The notes under the pieces are model-generated. The model worked only from the letters and a program-made list of their open reading frames with translations. It did not search any database and was not told the origin of the DNA. A stretch of 26,703 bases of DNA from Candidatus Aminicenantes bacterium UBA2190 (GTDB lineage Bacteria > Acidobacteriota > Aminicenantia > UBA2199). The position numbers and the translations under genes were made by a program. The first letter of the stretch is position 1; every line of letters starts with the position of its first letter. Below, piece after piece: positions 1 to 6,690 of the stretch. The stretch covers positions 1-26,703 of the forward strand of contig DCVK01000009.1 of assembly GCA_002335385.1 (NCBI GenBank), in the 5' to 3' direction.

Positions 1-179
1 GCGTCGGCTTCATCGCCGAGGAGGTGCCGGAACTGGTGGCCCAGAACGACCGCAAGGGGCTGTCGCCCATGGACATCGTGGCCGTGCTGACCAGGGTGGT
101 GCAGGAGCAGCAGAAGGCGCTCGCCGAGCTGCAGGCCGAGATCAAGAAGCTGAAAGAGGCGGCGCAAGGGGATAAATAG
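1..179 (+). CDS. C-terminal end of a peptidase-S74 (intramolecular chaperone) domain protein, partial
   Basis: The open frame enters from the left edge (first full codon at base 3) and stops at TAG 177-179. The visible 58 residues contain GFIAEEVPELV, then KGLSPMDIVAVLTRVV, then a Glu/Lys/Gln-rich helix ending KKLKEAAQGDK. This is the typical end of the S74 domain first described in phage endosialidase tail spikes, where it trimerises the fibre, cuts itself off and leaves a C-terminal coiled coil. In non-phage bacteria such domains end large surface or fibre-like proteins. The N-terminal part and the catalytic Ser/Lys dyad lie outside the window, so substrate and location cannot be read. The family is clear, the role is not. 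Confidence 0.8.
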   Translation, partial: VGFIAEEVPELVAQNDRKGLSPMDIVAVLTRVVQEQQKALAELQAEIKKLKEAAQGDK

Positions 180-268
180 CGGCATCGACCATATTCGGCG
201 GCAGCAACGGCAGCGGTACCGCCACCAATTTCCAGACCGACGGCAGCATTTTTGCCATCGTCGACTGA
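179..268 (+). pseudogene. Possible gene remnant after the S74 protein
   Basis: Directly after the S74 stop, in a different frame, about 29 codons read like coding sequence with G/C third positions. They include IFGGSNGSGTATNFQTDGS and end FAIVD before TGA 266-268. There is no start codon or ribosome binding site. It may be the 3' scrap of a repeat-rich surface protein related to the neighbour, left by a deletion. It may also be chance, since GC-rich DNA often looks coding. Confidence 0.25.
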
Positions 269-338
269 TGGAAGTCGGCCGCCGGCCCAGCCGCATGAAG
301 GGCAGCCGGGCCGGCCTGGCACGCCGGGAGCCTGGCGC

Positions 339-367
339 TTGATTTTTCCCCAAAAGGGGCGTACATT
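339..367 (+). promoter_or_regulatory. Sigma70-type promoter for the lipoprotein at 390
   Basis: TTGATT (339-344), 17-bp spacer, TACATT (362-367). The spacer holds a small palindrome, CCCC-AAAA-GGGG at 348-359, which could be an operator. The predicted transcript start is about 374, giving a leader of about 16 nt with an AGGAG ribosome site. Confidence 0.55.
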
Positions 368-389
368 TTCCGGCATCCAGGAGAAACCA

Positions 390-848
390 ATGAACCATGC
401 CCGGATCTTCAAGAATTCGTTGCGGATCGTCACGCTGGCCGCCGCGGCCCTGGCCATGCTCTCCTGCGGCAGCAGCCGGATCACGTTGTCCGACATGGTG
501 GGCGCGTGGCTATTCCGCAACACGGTCAGCGCCGACTATTCCCAATTCATCGCCGGCGAGTGGCAGATCGTCTTCAACGCCGACGGGACGTACCTGATCC
601 CGGAGCTGAGCAGCATGGCCCAGCCGGACTTCGACTGCAGGGACAGCCTCTTCCGCATTGTCCTCCATTACCCCATGTACGGCACCCATCTGGTCTACCG
701 CTTCCTCTGGGAAGGAAAGGCCAGTTCCGACGACGAACTGGCCGGCAAAATCTATTTCACCAGCCCCCCCGACGACCCCCGCGATGTATGGAAGTATCCC
801 AAGGAGTTCGAGATCGGTTCCTTTACCGCCCGAAAACTGTCGGAATAG
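390..848 (+). CDS. Small predicted lipoprotein, unknown function
   Basis: 152 residues. The ATG at 390 is chosen because CCAGGAG lies about 7 nt upstream and a signal sequence begins there; the frame is open further upstream. Basic residues are followed by a hydrophobic run (VTLAAAALAMLS) and Cys28, a plausible though not textbook lipobox (MLS-C). The mature part has an early MVGAWLFRN and later EWQIVFNADGTYLI, a pattern of short beta strands like lipocalin-type small lipoproteins, and is rich in aromatic residues. I do not recognise a family. It has its own promoter and a weak hairpin behind it, so it is probably monocistronic. Confidence 0.65.
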   Translation: MNHARIFKNSLRIVTLAAAALAMLSCGSSRITLSDMVGAWLFRNTVSADYSQFIAGEWQIVFNADGTYLIPELSSMAQPDFDCRDSLFRIVLHYPMYGTHLVYRFLWEGKASSDDELAGKIYFTSPPDDPRDVWKYPKEFEIGSFTARKLSE

Positions 849-929
849 CGCTCGGGGACGAGAGATGCCTCTCCGGCCGGCAGTTTGACCTCCATGCCGG
901 TCTAAAAGACAACAAGAAGAGCAAATCCC

Positions 930-949
930 AAGGGAAACCGTGTTCCCTT
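930..949 (+). terminator. Weak stem-loop after the lipoprotein gene
   Basis: AAGGGAA, loop ACCGTG, TTCCCTT: a perfect 7-bp stem 81 nt past the stop codon. A pyrimidine-rich tail follows rather than a clean T tract, so termination is only a possibility. Confidence 0.3.
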
Positions 950-1088
950 CTCATTCTCTCATCGTTGAAGATTTGAGTGTATTTTTTCATCTTCCCCTGA
1001 AGCATGGTGCAAGCGGCCGTTGACTCCACGATGTTCCTTTTTGCCGCCGTCCGGCGAAGCTGAAAACAAAAGATCACATTTTTCACCA

Positions 1089-1117
1089 TTGAATTATTTC
1101 CGGTTGTAGAATACAAT
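1089..1117 (+). promoter_or_regulatory. Sigma70-type promoter for the methyltransferase
   Basis: TTGAAT (1089-1094), 17-bp spacer, TACAAT (1112-1117). The predicted start is about 1124, giving a leader of about 47 nt before the ATG at 1171. Confidence 0.6.
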
Positions 1118-1170
1118 TCCCATGGAAAATCGTATCATTTCCCAAGCGAATGAATATTGCATAAAACGAC

Positions 1171-2295
1171 ATGGGCAAGATAAGGACAGCGGCCAAGCAT
1201 GCCTTCTTTCACCTTCCGCCGCTGAGCTCCTTCGCCCGCGGCATGAGAAAGGCCCCCTTGTGGGGGATCGACATCATCCGCCGGGATGAGCAGGGATTGG
1301 AGATCGAAGGCTGGGCGCTGCCGCCCGAAGCGGGACCCGAAGACGCCTCATTCACCTTGAACGGCAAACCTTTCGAGCAGGTCCGTTATCCCCACGAGCG
1401 GGACGATATCGGGCGCGTGTTCTGGTGGTTCCCCGGCAGCCTGTTCAGCGGCTTCCGCTGCCGTGCCCCCGGCTCCCCGCCCGACGGCGCCGACGGCGCC
1501 GACGGCGCGCCGCTCTCCCTGGATTACGTGTCCAGGTCCACGGGACGGCCGTTCTCCGAGCTCCACGGCTATGCCTACCGCCCCGCCGGCAGCCTGCCCA
1601 TGCCGCCCGCCGACAGGCGCTGCCGCGTGCAGGGGACGGAGAGCGAGAGCTTCTTCCTGCTGGAGGGGTGCTCGGCTTACGCCAGGCTGCAGCAGGCCCT
1701 GGAAACGCATGTCGGCAGGAAATTCGCGGATTTCCCGCGCGTGCTGGACTGGGGCTGCGGCTGCGGCCGCCTGGCGCGCCATTTCGCGGCGGAGTCGAGG
1801 CCGCGGCTGACCGGCGTCGACATCGACGGGGACAATGTCGCCTGGTGCCGCGAAAACCTGGGCTTCGCCGAATTCAGCGCCGTGCCGCTGCATCCGCCCG
1901 CGCCGCTGGAGGCGGGCAGCTTCGACCTGCTGATCGGCATCTCCGTGTTCACCCACCTGGCCGAGGACGTGCAGCGGGAATGGCTGAGCGAGCTGCGCCG
2001 CCTGGCCGCTCCCGGCGCCATCCTGCTCATGACCGTGCACGGCCTCACCTCGGCGGTGCGCACCAACCGCTTCCCCCACCTGCTGCGTTTCCTCGCCTCC
2101 GGCGGGAATTACAGCATGGGTTCCTGCATCGATCTCGGCGGCTTCATCAGTGATTCCCAGTACTACCAAAGCATATACATTTCCGAGGGCTACATCCGGA
2201 AACACTGGGCGGAATATTTCGACATCGTGCGCATCATTCCCGCCGGCATCGGCAACAACCAGGACCTGGTCATCCTGCGCAAGCGCGGGGAATAG
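1171..2295 (+). CDS. Class I SAM-dependent methyltransferase
   Basis: 374 residues. The Rossmann methyltransferase core starts at residue 191 with VLDWGCGCGRLARHF (motif I, SAM-binding glycine loop). GVDIDGDNV at about 215 holds the acidic residue expected to bind the ribose, and FDLLIGISVFTHL is motif IV. About 180 residues precede the core and include a Gly-Ala-Asp repeat coded by a 9-bp tandem (about 1481-1510). The tail, with FISDSQYYQSIYISEGYI, resembles methyltransferases of surface-polysaccharide loci; the acceptor cannot be read. ATG 1171 is the earliest start because TAA lies three codons upstream. No clear Shine-Dalgarno sequence precedes it. A later start at 1243 (MRKAPLWG) cannot be excluded. 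Confidence 0.8.
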   Translation: MGKIRTAAKHAFFHLPPLSSFARGMRKAPLWGIDIIRRDEQGLEIEGWALPPEAGPEDASFTLNGKPFEQVRYPHERDDIGRVFWWFPGSLFSGFRCRAPGSPPDGADGADGAPLSLDYVSRSTGRPFSELHGYAYRPAGSLPMPPADRRCRVQGTESESFFLLEGCSAYARLQQALETHVGRKFADFPRVLDWGCGCGRLARHFAAESRPRLTGVDIDGDNVAWCRENLGFAEFSAVPLHPPAPLEAGSFDLLIGISVFTHLAEDVQREWLSELRRLAAPGAILLMTVHGLTSAVRTNRFPHLLRFLASGGNYSMGSCIDLGGFISDSQYYQSIYISEGYIRKHWAEYFDIVRIIPAGIGNNQDLVILRKRGE

Positions 2296-2316
2296 GGCCC
2301 CGGCCGCGGGCGCGCC

Positions 2317-2345
2317 TTGCCAAGCGGACGCGGATATGCTAATTT
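2317..2345 (+). promoter_or_regulatory. Weak sigma70-like promoter for the coiled-coil protein
   Basis: TTGCCA (2317-2322), 17-bp spacer, TAATTT (2340-2345). The -10 box is poor; TATGCT at 2335-2340 is an alternative. The gene could instead be read through from the methyltransferase. Confidence 0.3.
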
Positions 2346-2372
2346 TCAGGCACTCACTCCAGGAGGGAGATC

Positions 2373-2663
2373 ATGAAAAATCGCAAGTTGAACTGGCAGA
2401 GCGTGGCCGCGGGCATGATCCTGTGCGCCGTGCTCGTCGTCTTCATCGGCAGCAGGGCCGCCGACGCCCAGGTGATCAGCCGGGCGAACGTGCAGCGCGC
2501 CGCCAGCACGGCCGACATCTACGAAAAGACCGTTGCCGTGGAGGAACGGATCGTCGCCATGGAAGAGCGCCTCGTCCGCATCGAGAAGAAGATCGACGAG
2601 ATGAACAACGACATGACGAAGGTGCTGCGCGCCCTGAAGAAGATCAACAACGAGCTGGAATAG
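2373..2663 (+). CDS. Small membrane-anchored coiled-coil protein
   Basis: 96 residues. A strong ribosome site (AGGAGGG) precedes the ATG. A short basic N-terminus is followed by one hydrophobic segment, residues about 10-27 (VAAGMILCAVLVVFIGSR). An ADA sequence soon after could be a signal-peptidase site, so the protein is either exported or anchored by its N-terminus. From about residue 47 to the end it is a charged heptad-like helix (EERIVAMEERLVRIEKKIDE), i.e. a coiled coil. I recognise no family. It lies 77 nt after the methyltransferase and converges on the aldolase gene. Confidence 0.7.
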   Translation: MKNRKLNWQSVAAGMILCAVLVVFIGSRAADAQVISRANVQRAASTADIYEKTVAVEERIVAMEERLVRIEKKIDEMNNDMTKVLRALKKINNELE

Positions 2664-2696
2664 GTCGGTCGCGGATTACCCCGGGGTTCCCGCTCC

Positions 2697-3620
2697 CTAA
2701 TTCCGCGGCTCCTTGCCCAGATAAATCTGGTAGGCCTCCTCGGCCGGCTTGCCGTAGACCGTGATGGCGGTGATGGCGTCGGCCAGGCGCACCGCCTCGT
2801 CCAGGGGCTTCTGGTGGATGTTGCGGCCGGTGGCGTTGCCCATGGCGCCGGAGATGAAGATCTGGTCGTGCAGCTGCTGCAGGAACGCCTTGGGCTCCAT
2901 GCTCGAGCCGCCGGCGCAGACCACCTTGGTCCGCCCCGCCGCCTTGACCGCCTGCTTGAAGATCTCGGCCGATTTCTCCCCCTCCTTCTTGGGGAAGTTC
3001 ACCTTCACGAAATCCGTGCCCAGGGTGGCGGCCACGCCGGTGGCGCCGGCGATCAGCTCGGGCGCCTTCTCGTCCTTGACCGCCTTGCCGCGCGGGTAGA
3101 TCCACAGGACCGTGACCAGCCCGTGGTGGTGGGCCCAGTGCACCGCCTGCGCCGCCTCGCGGATCATGGCGTTCTCGTGCTCGCTGCCCAGGTAGACGGT
3201 GTAGCCGACCGCCAGGATGTTCAGCCCGGTGTTCTTCTTGAACTCCACCACCTGGCGCACGTCGATCATCTGCGTGGAAACCGGGTCCTGCTGCGCCGTC
3301 TTGACCAGGTTGGTCTTGGAGTTGAGCTTGACCAGGTAGGGAAGGTCGGGATAGTCGTTGCCGTACAGGGAGATCAGCCCCAGCTGGGTGGCGAAGACGC
3401 CGACCTCGGCCTGGTTGGCGATGCGGAACAGGTGCTCGGGGTCGGCATCGTCCTCGGCGATCCCCGCGCCGTAGAAGTCGTCGTTCAGGTGCTCGATCTT
3501 CTGGTCGCCGGCGAACAGCATCAGCCGCCCCGATCCCAGGGTGATCTCGTCGTAGTTGTTCAGGTATTCGTTCAGCGCCCCGCTGGGGACGTCGGCCGGA
3601 ATATAGGTTTTTTCTTCCAT
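2697..3620 (-). CDS. fbaB: Class I fructose-bisphosphate aldolase, archaeal/DhnA (DeoC/FbaB) type
   Basis: 307 residues. It would cleave fructose-1,6-bisphosphate to DHAP and glyceraldehyde-3-phosphate, or run the reverse for gluconeogenesis, through a lysine Schiff base and no metal. The archaeal-type landmarks are present: LMLFAGDQKIEH near residue 34, VLWIYPRG with Tyr175 as likely proton donor, and DFVKVNFPK with Lys206 as likely Schiff-base lysine. CAGGSSM (235-241) and ISGAMGNATGRNI (256-268) match the phosphate-binding loops of the barrel. The start has a full AGGAGGT 5-11 nt upstream and its own promoter. With pckA in the same window it fits two-way carbon flow through lower glycolysis. 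Confidence 0.88.
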   Translation of the reverse strand: MEEKTYIPADVPSGALNEYLNNYDEITLGSGRLMLFAGDQKIEHLNDDFYGAGIAEDDADPEHLFRIANQAEVGVFATQLGLISLYGNDYPDLPYLVKLNSKTNLVKTAQQDPVSTQMIDVRQVVEFKKNTGLNILAVGYTVYLGSEHENAMIREAAQAVHWAHHHGLVTVLWIYPRGKAVKDEKAPELIAGATGVAATLGTDFVKVNFPKKEGEKSAEIFKQAVKAAGRTKVVCAGGSSMEPKAFLQQLHDQIFISGAMGNATGRNIHQKPLDEAVRLADAITAITVYGKPAEEAYQIYLGKEPRN

Positions 3621-3649
3621 CGCGGACCTCCTGTTGAAGTGATGCCTCC

Positions 3650-3678
3650 ATCATAATGAATAATGTTTTTTATTTCAA
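3650..3678 (-). promoter_or_regulatory. Sigma70-type promoter for the aldolase
   Basis: On the minus strand: TTGAAA (3678-3673), 17-bp AT-rich spacer, TATGAT (3655-3650). The predicted start is about 3643, giving a leader of about 23 nt containing AGGAGGT. Confidence 0.65.
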
Positions 3679-3683
3679 CCATC

Positions 3684-3702
3684 GCCCGCGCCGGGCGCGG
3701 GC
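3684..3702. repeat. GC-rich inverted repeat beside the papain-gene terminator
   Basis: GCCCGCGC, loop CGG, GCGCGGGC: a perfect 8-bp stem just downstream (on the minus strand) of the T tract of the terminator at 3703-3734. It has no T tract of its own. It may be a backup barrier that keeps papain-gene transcription out of the aldolase promoter. Confidence 0.5.
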
Positions 3703-3734
3703 AAAAAAAAACCCGCCCCCTTGCGGGGGCGGGT
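3703..3734 (-). terminator. Rho-independent terminator of the papain-family gene
   Basis: On the minus strand a perfect 10-bp stem (3711-3734, arms ACCCGCCCCC and its complement, 4-nt loop) is followed by nine Ts (3711-3703). It lies 41 nt past the stop codon of the peptidase gene. This is the best intrinsic terminator in the window. Confidence 0.9.
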
Positions 3735-3775
3735 CATGCGGTTCAGGATCGATGAAAATCCTCGGGTTCAGACCC

Positions 3776-4726
3776 TCAATAGGTGCAATAGCAGGCGCCG
3801 TGGCCGACGCGGTTGCAGCCGTACTTCATCCACATGAAGCCGGCCTCGCCCCAGCCGGTGCCCCAGGAGTTCTTCAGCAGCCAGGCGCCCTTGGCATCGT
3901 CCCAGCCGCAAAGGATGATGGCGTGGTTGACCGACCTTACATTCTTCTTGCAGGTGGTGAAGGTTCCGCTCTTGTACGCCTGGAAATAGCGGTCGACGTA
4001 GACCGCGGCCGAGACCGAACCGTACGTGTAGATGGCGTTCTTGATGGCGTCGACCGTGGGCACGGTGCTGCTGGTGGCGATATACTGCCAGTGGGCGACC
4101 TGGTACCAGGTCGGCGCGGCGCAGTAGGTGCAGGCCGAATCGAGGGCGGTGTAGGGGAAGCAGGCTTCGGGCATGGCGCCGGGGTAATAGGGGTTGCCGT
4201 AGTCGATCATGTCGAAGGCGAAGAAGCCGCCGTTGCAGCCCCAGCCCCAGGGGTTGCAGGAGACCAGGTGCTGCTCGGAGAGGTCGTAGGTGACGCTGGT
4301 ATTCTTCTTGATGGCCGCCTCGAGGCCGGCAATGGTGGAGAAGGCCCAGCAGGAGCCGCAGCTGGCCTGGTTCTTGATCGGCGTGTAGGTGCCGAGGTAC
4401 GACGCCGGCAGCGTAGCGGCCACCATGGCCTGGTCGCCCGGCTCATAGCCCTTGGAATCGGCCGGCTTCAGGTCGGGGTTGAAGGAGCACAACTGCTCGA
4501 TGGTGTACTGCATGGCCGGGTTGGGGCCGATTTCAAAATCCCAGCCGTTGGCCTTCATCTCGGCCCGCATCTCGGCCAGTTCATTGTCCAGGGCCTGGCG
4601 CTTGGCGACCGGGTCGTCGGCCAGGCGCATCTCGGTGCTGCTGCTCTGCAGCGCCGGAACGAGCAGGAACGCGGCAAGCAATACCAGCAGGCAGGAACCA
4701 AAAACCCATTTTTTCATCCCTTTCAT
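3776..4726 (-). CDS. Secreted papain-family (C1A) cysteine peptidase
   Basis: 316 residues. The signal peptide (residues 1-28) has a KKW basic start and a LLVLLAAFLLVP core. A short pro-region (about 40-105) contains FEIGPNPAMQYTIEQLC. The mature domain starts near LPASYLG and carries the papain triad and oxyanion Gln: Gln120, Cys126 in CGSCWAFS, His268 in NHAIILCGW, Asn286 in KNSWGTGWGEAGF. CNGGFFAF (164-171) is the usual GCNGG region, and several Cys suggest disulfides. It should act outside the cytoplasm on proteins or peptides. ATG 4726 is preferred because AAGGAG lies 6 nt upstream. It is a single gene with its own terminator; I find no convincing promoter upstream. Confidence 0.9.
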   Translation of the reverse strand: MKGMKKWVFGSCLLVLLAAFLLVPALQSSSTEMRLADDPVAKRQALDNELAEMRAEMKANGWDFEIGPNPAMQYTIEQLCSFNPDLKPADSKGYEPGDQAMVAATLPASYLGTYTPIKNQASCGSCWAFSTIAGLEAAIKKNTSVTYDLSEQHLVSCNPWGWGCNGGFFAFDMIDYGNPYYPGAMPEACFPYTALDSACTYCAAPTWYQVAHWQYIATSSTVPTVDAIKNAIYTYGSVSAAVYVDRYFQAYKSGTFTTCKKNVRSVNHAIILCGWDDAKGAWLLKNSWGTGWGEAGFMWMKYGCNRVGHGACYCTY

Positions 4727-4890
4727 GTAATTCTCCTTGTTTTATGGAATAGGCCATCCAAAAACCGGACCAGGGCGGAACAGTGAACTTCTTTCATCAT
4801 GCAAATGATAGCCATCCCGGCCCCTGGGCGCAATCGGGCAAATTACCTATTTTCGGTTGTATTTATAATTTTATTTTCATACAACAAAAG

Positions 4891-4919
4891 TTGTATTCGC
4901 GATCCGTAAGCGCTATAAT
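4891..4919 (+). promoter_or_regulatory. Sigma70-type promoter of the histidine kinase, predicted leaderless
   Basis: TTGTAT (4891-4896), 17-bp spacer, TATAAT (4914-4919). Only 7 nt separate the -10 box from ATG 4927, so transcription should start at or next to the start codon. Confidence 0.7.
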
Positions 4920-4926
4920 TCCGGCG

Positions 4927-6690
4927 ATGGCCTTGAAACCCAAGTTGGCGCTGTTCATCGCCACGGCAGGATTGATTTTTTCCCTTTCCTACGTGTGGCT
5001 GAATCACCTGACCATTCACCGCTCCGGGGTGGCGCAGAAGCACATCACGACAAAGAAGGTGGCATCGCGCGTCGCGGAGATGGTCGAGAACGAGCGGAAG
5101 CGCATCGCCACCATCTGCTTCGACTGGGCCGCCTGGGACGTGATGTACGAATACGCCACCCGGCCGACGCGGGAATTCGAGTCGCAGTCCATGCCGGCGG
5201 CGGTCATCCCCGAGTACGACCTGAACGTCATCCTGGTCATCAACCGCGTCAAGAAGACGATCTATCACGAGGGCTACGACCGCTCGCGCCGCCGGCCGGT
5301 GCGCTTCGACCCCGGCCACCCCAGGAACGCCGGCCTGTGGCGCAGCCTCTACGCTGACTTCGACCGGCCGAGCGTGCACCGCTTTTTCAGCGCCTCGGAG
5401 CACGGCCCGCTGATCATCGTCTCGGCGCCGATCCTGCACACCGACGCCAGCGGGCCGATGAACGGCCGCGTGATCATGGGCCGCCTGGTCAACCCCGATT
5501 TCAACGAGCGCATCGGCGCCGCCGTCCAGGAATCGACGGTTCTCCTCGACCCCGGGCGGCTGGCCGGCGAGCTGAACGAGGGACAGGTGCAGCGCCTCTA
5601 CCGCGACCGCGCCCTGCTCAAGGAGAGCCGCAACCATCTCCGCGTATTCAGCGCCTTCGCCGATCCCGCCGGCGAGCCGGTCTTCATCGTGCGCGTCGAC
5701 GCCGACCGCGCCCTCTTCAGCCTGCAGGAGAAGGCGTCGCGCAACTTCCTCGGCGCCCTGTGGCTGAGCACGCTGCTGCTCGGCCTGCTCCTCTTCCTCT
5801 TCGTCGACCGCCTGCTGCTGCGGCAGTTGCGCGACATCTCGCGCAAGACCAGCGACATCACCAGCTTCAAGGACCTCTCCATCCGCGTTCCCGAGGGCGA
5901 CCGCGACGAGATCGCCCAGCTCAGCCAGAACATCAACAAGATGCTGGAGCGGCTGGAGAAGGAGAGCATCCGCCGGCAGGAGATGGAGGAGCGCCTGGTC
6001 ATGAACGAGAAGCTGGCCGCCACTGGCCGCCTGGCGGCCAACATCGCCCACGAAGTGAACAACCCCCTGTTCGCCATCGCCAACTCCATCGCCGTCATCA
6101 AGAACCGGCTCAAGGACGCCGGCGGCGACGTCGGCGAGGTCCTGCCCCTGGCCGAGAAGGAGATCGCCCGCGTGCGCAAGATCACCCGCAAGCTCCTGGA
6201 CCACGGCAAGGTCAACCTGGAGACATTCCGCGAGAGCGACCTCGGCGCCATCATCGACACCGCCTGCGAGGTGCTGAAGCTGAGCCGGCAGCTCGGCCGC
6301 ACCCTGGTGCGCTGGGAGCGCCGGCGCGACGCGCTGCCGATCCTGGGCAACGCCGACAGCCTGCAGCAGGTGTTCATGAACCTGATCCTGAACGCCAGCG
6401 AAGCCATGGGCAAGCGCGGCGAGGTGACCGTGCGCGTGGAAGCGCTTGCGGGCGGCTATGCCGTGCATTTCCGCGACACGGGCCCGGGGTTCCCGGAGCC
6501 GATCAAAAGGAAGATCTTCGAGCCCTTCAACACCTCCAAGGACGCCAAGGGGGCCGGCCTGGGGCTGTACATCTCCTATCACATCATCCAGAAGCACGGC
6601 GGCGCCATGACCCTGGCCGAAGAGGACGGGGCCGGGGCGCACCTGGTCGTGACGCTGCCGCAGCGGGGAGGAATGGACCATGTCCGCTAA
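4927..6690 (+). CDS. Membrane sensor histidine kinase (CHASE4-HAMP-HisKA-HATPase)
   Basis: 587 residues from ATG 4927. The frame is open upstream, but a consensus promoter ends 7 nt before this ATG, so longer starts would not be transcribed. TM1 is about residues 8-25. An extracytoplasmic CHASE4-like domain follows, with CFDWAAWDVMYEYA (64-77) as its hallmark. TM2 is about 275-294 and a HAMP region about 295-348. HisKA has the H-box IAHEVNNPL with His375 as phosphorylation site. The ATPase domain has NLILNASEAM (485-494), DTGPGF (517-522) and GAGLGLYIS. It senses an unknown external signal and should phosphorylate the regulator whose gene overlaps its 3' end. Confidence 0.9.
   Translation: MALKPKLALFIATAGLIFSLSYVWLNHLTIHRSGVAQKHITTKKVASRVAEMVENERKRIATICFDWAAWDVMYEYATRPTREFESQSMPAAVIPEYDLNVILVINRVKKTIYHEGYDRSRRRPVRFDPGHPRNAGLWRSLYADFDRPSVHRFFSASEHGPLIIVSAPILHTDASGPMNGRVIMGRLVNPDFNERIGAAVQESTVLLDPGRLAGELNEGQVQRLYRDRALLKESRNHLRVFSAFADPAGEPVFIVRVDADRALFSLQEKASRNFLGALWLSTLLLGLLLFLFVDRLLLRQLRDISRKTSDITSFKDLSIRVPEGDRDEIAQLSQNINKMLERLEKESIRRQEMEERLVMNEKLAATGRLAANIAHEVNNPLFAIANSIAVIKNRLKDAGGDVGEVLPLAEKEIARVRKITRKLLDHGKVNLETFRESDLGAIIDTACEVLKLSRQLGRTLVRWERRRDALPILGNADSLQQVFMNLILNASEAMGKRGEVTVRVEALAGGYAVHFRDTGPGFPEPIKRKIFEPFNTSKDAKGAGLGLYISYHIIQKHGGAMTLAEEDGAGAHLVVTLPQRGGMDHVR

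Larger units (their letters stand above)
849..1170. other. Gene-free stretch between lipoprotein and methyltransferase
   Basis: 322 bases, more AT-rich than the flanks, especially in the second half. They hold a hairpin at 930-949 and a promoter at 1089-1117. No open frame here has coding-like codon use. Confidence 0.6.

Noticed and set aside
1122..1289. A 55-codon open frame starting 4 nt after the -10 box at 1112-1117, a possible leaderless gene
   Set aside because: The gap is shorter than the 6-7 nt seen elsewhere, the codons lack G/C third positions, and most of it overlaps the methyltransferase gene in another frame.
1481..1510. 9-bp tandem GCCGACGGC as a regulatory or mobile repeat
   Set aside because: It lies in frame inside the methyltransferase and simply codes Gly-Ala-Asp repeats in a linker.
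1348..2205. Long open frame on the minus strand opposite the methyltransferase
   Set aside because: Ala/Gly/Arg/Gln-rich translation without any motif; typical antisense shadow of a GC-rich gene.
3656..4786. 376-codon plus-strand frame opposite the papain gene
   Set aside because: Val/Gly/Asp-rich antisense shadow; the minus strand carries an intact catalytic triad and signal peptide.
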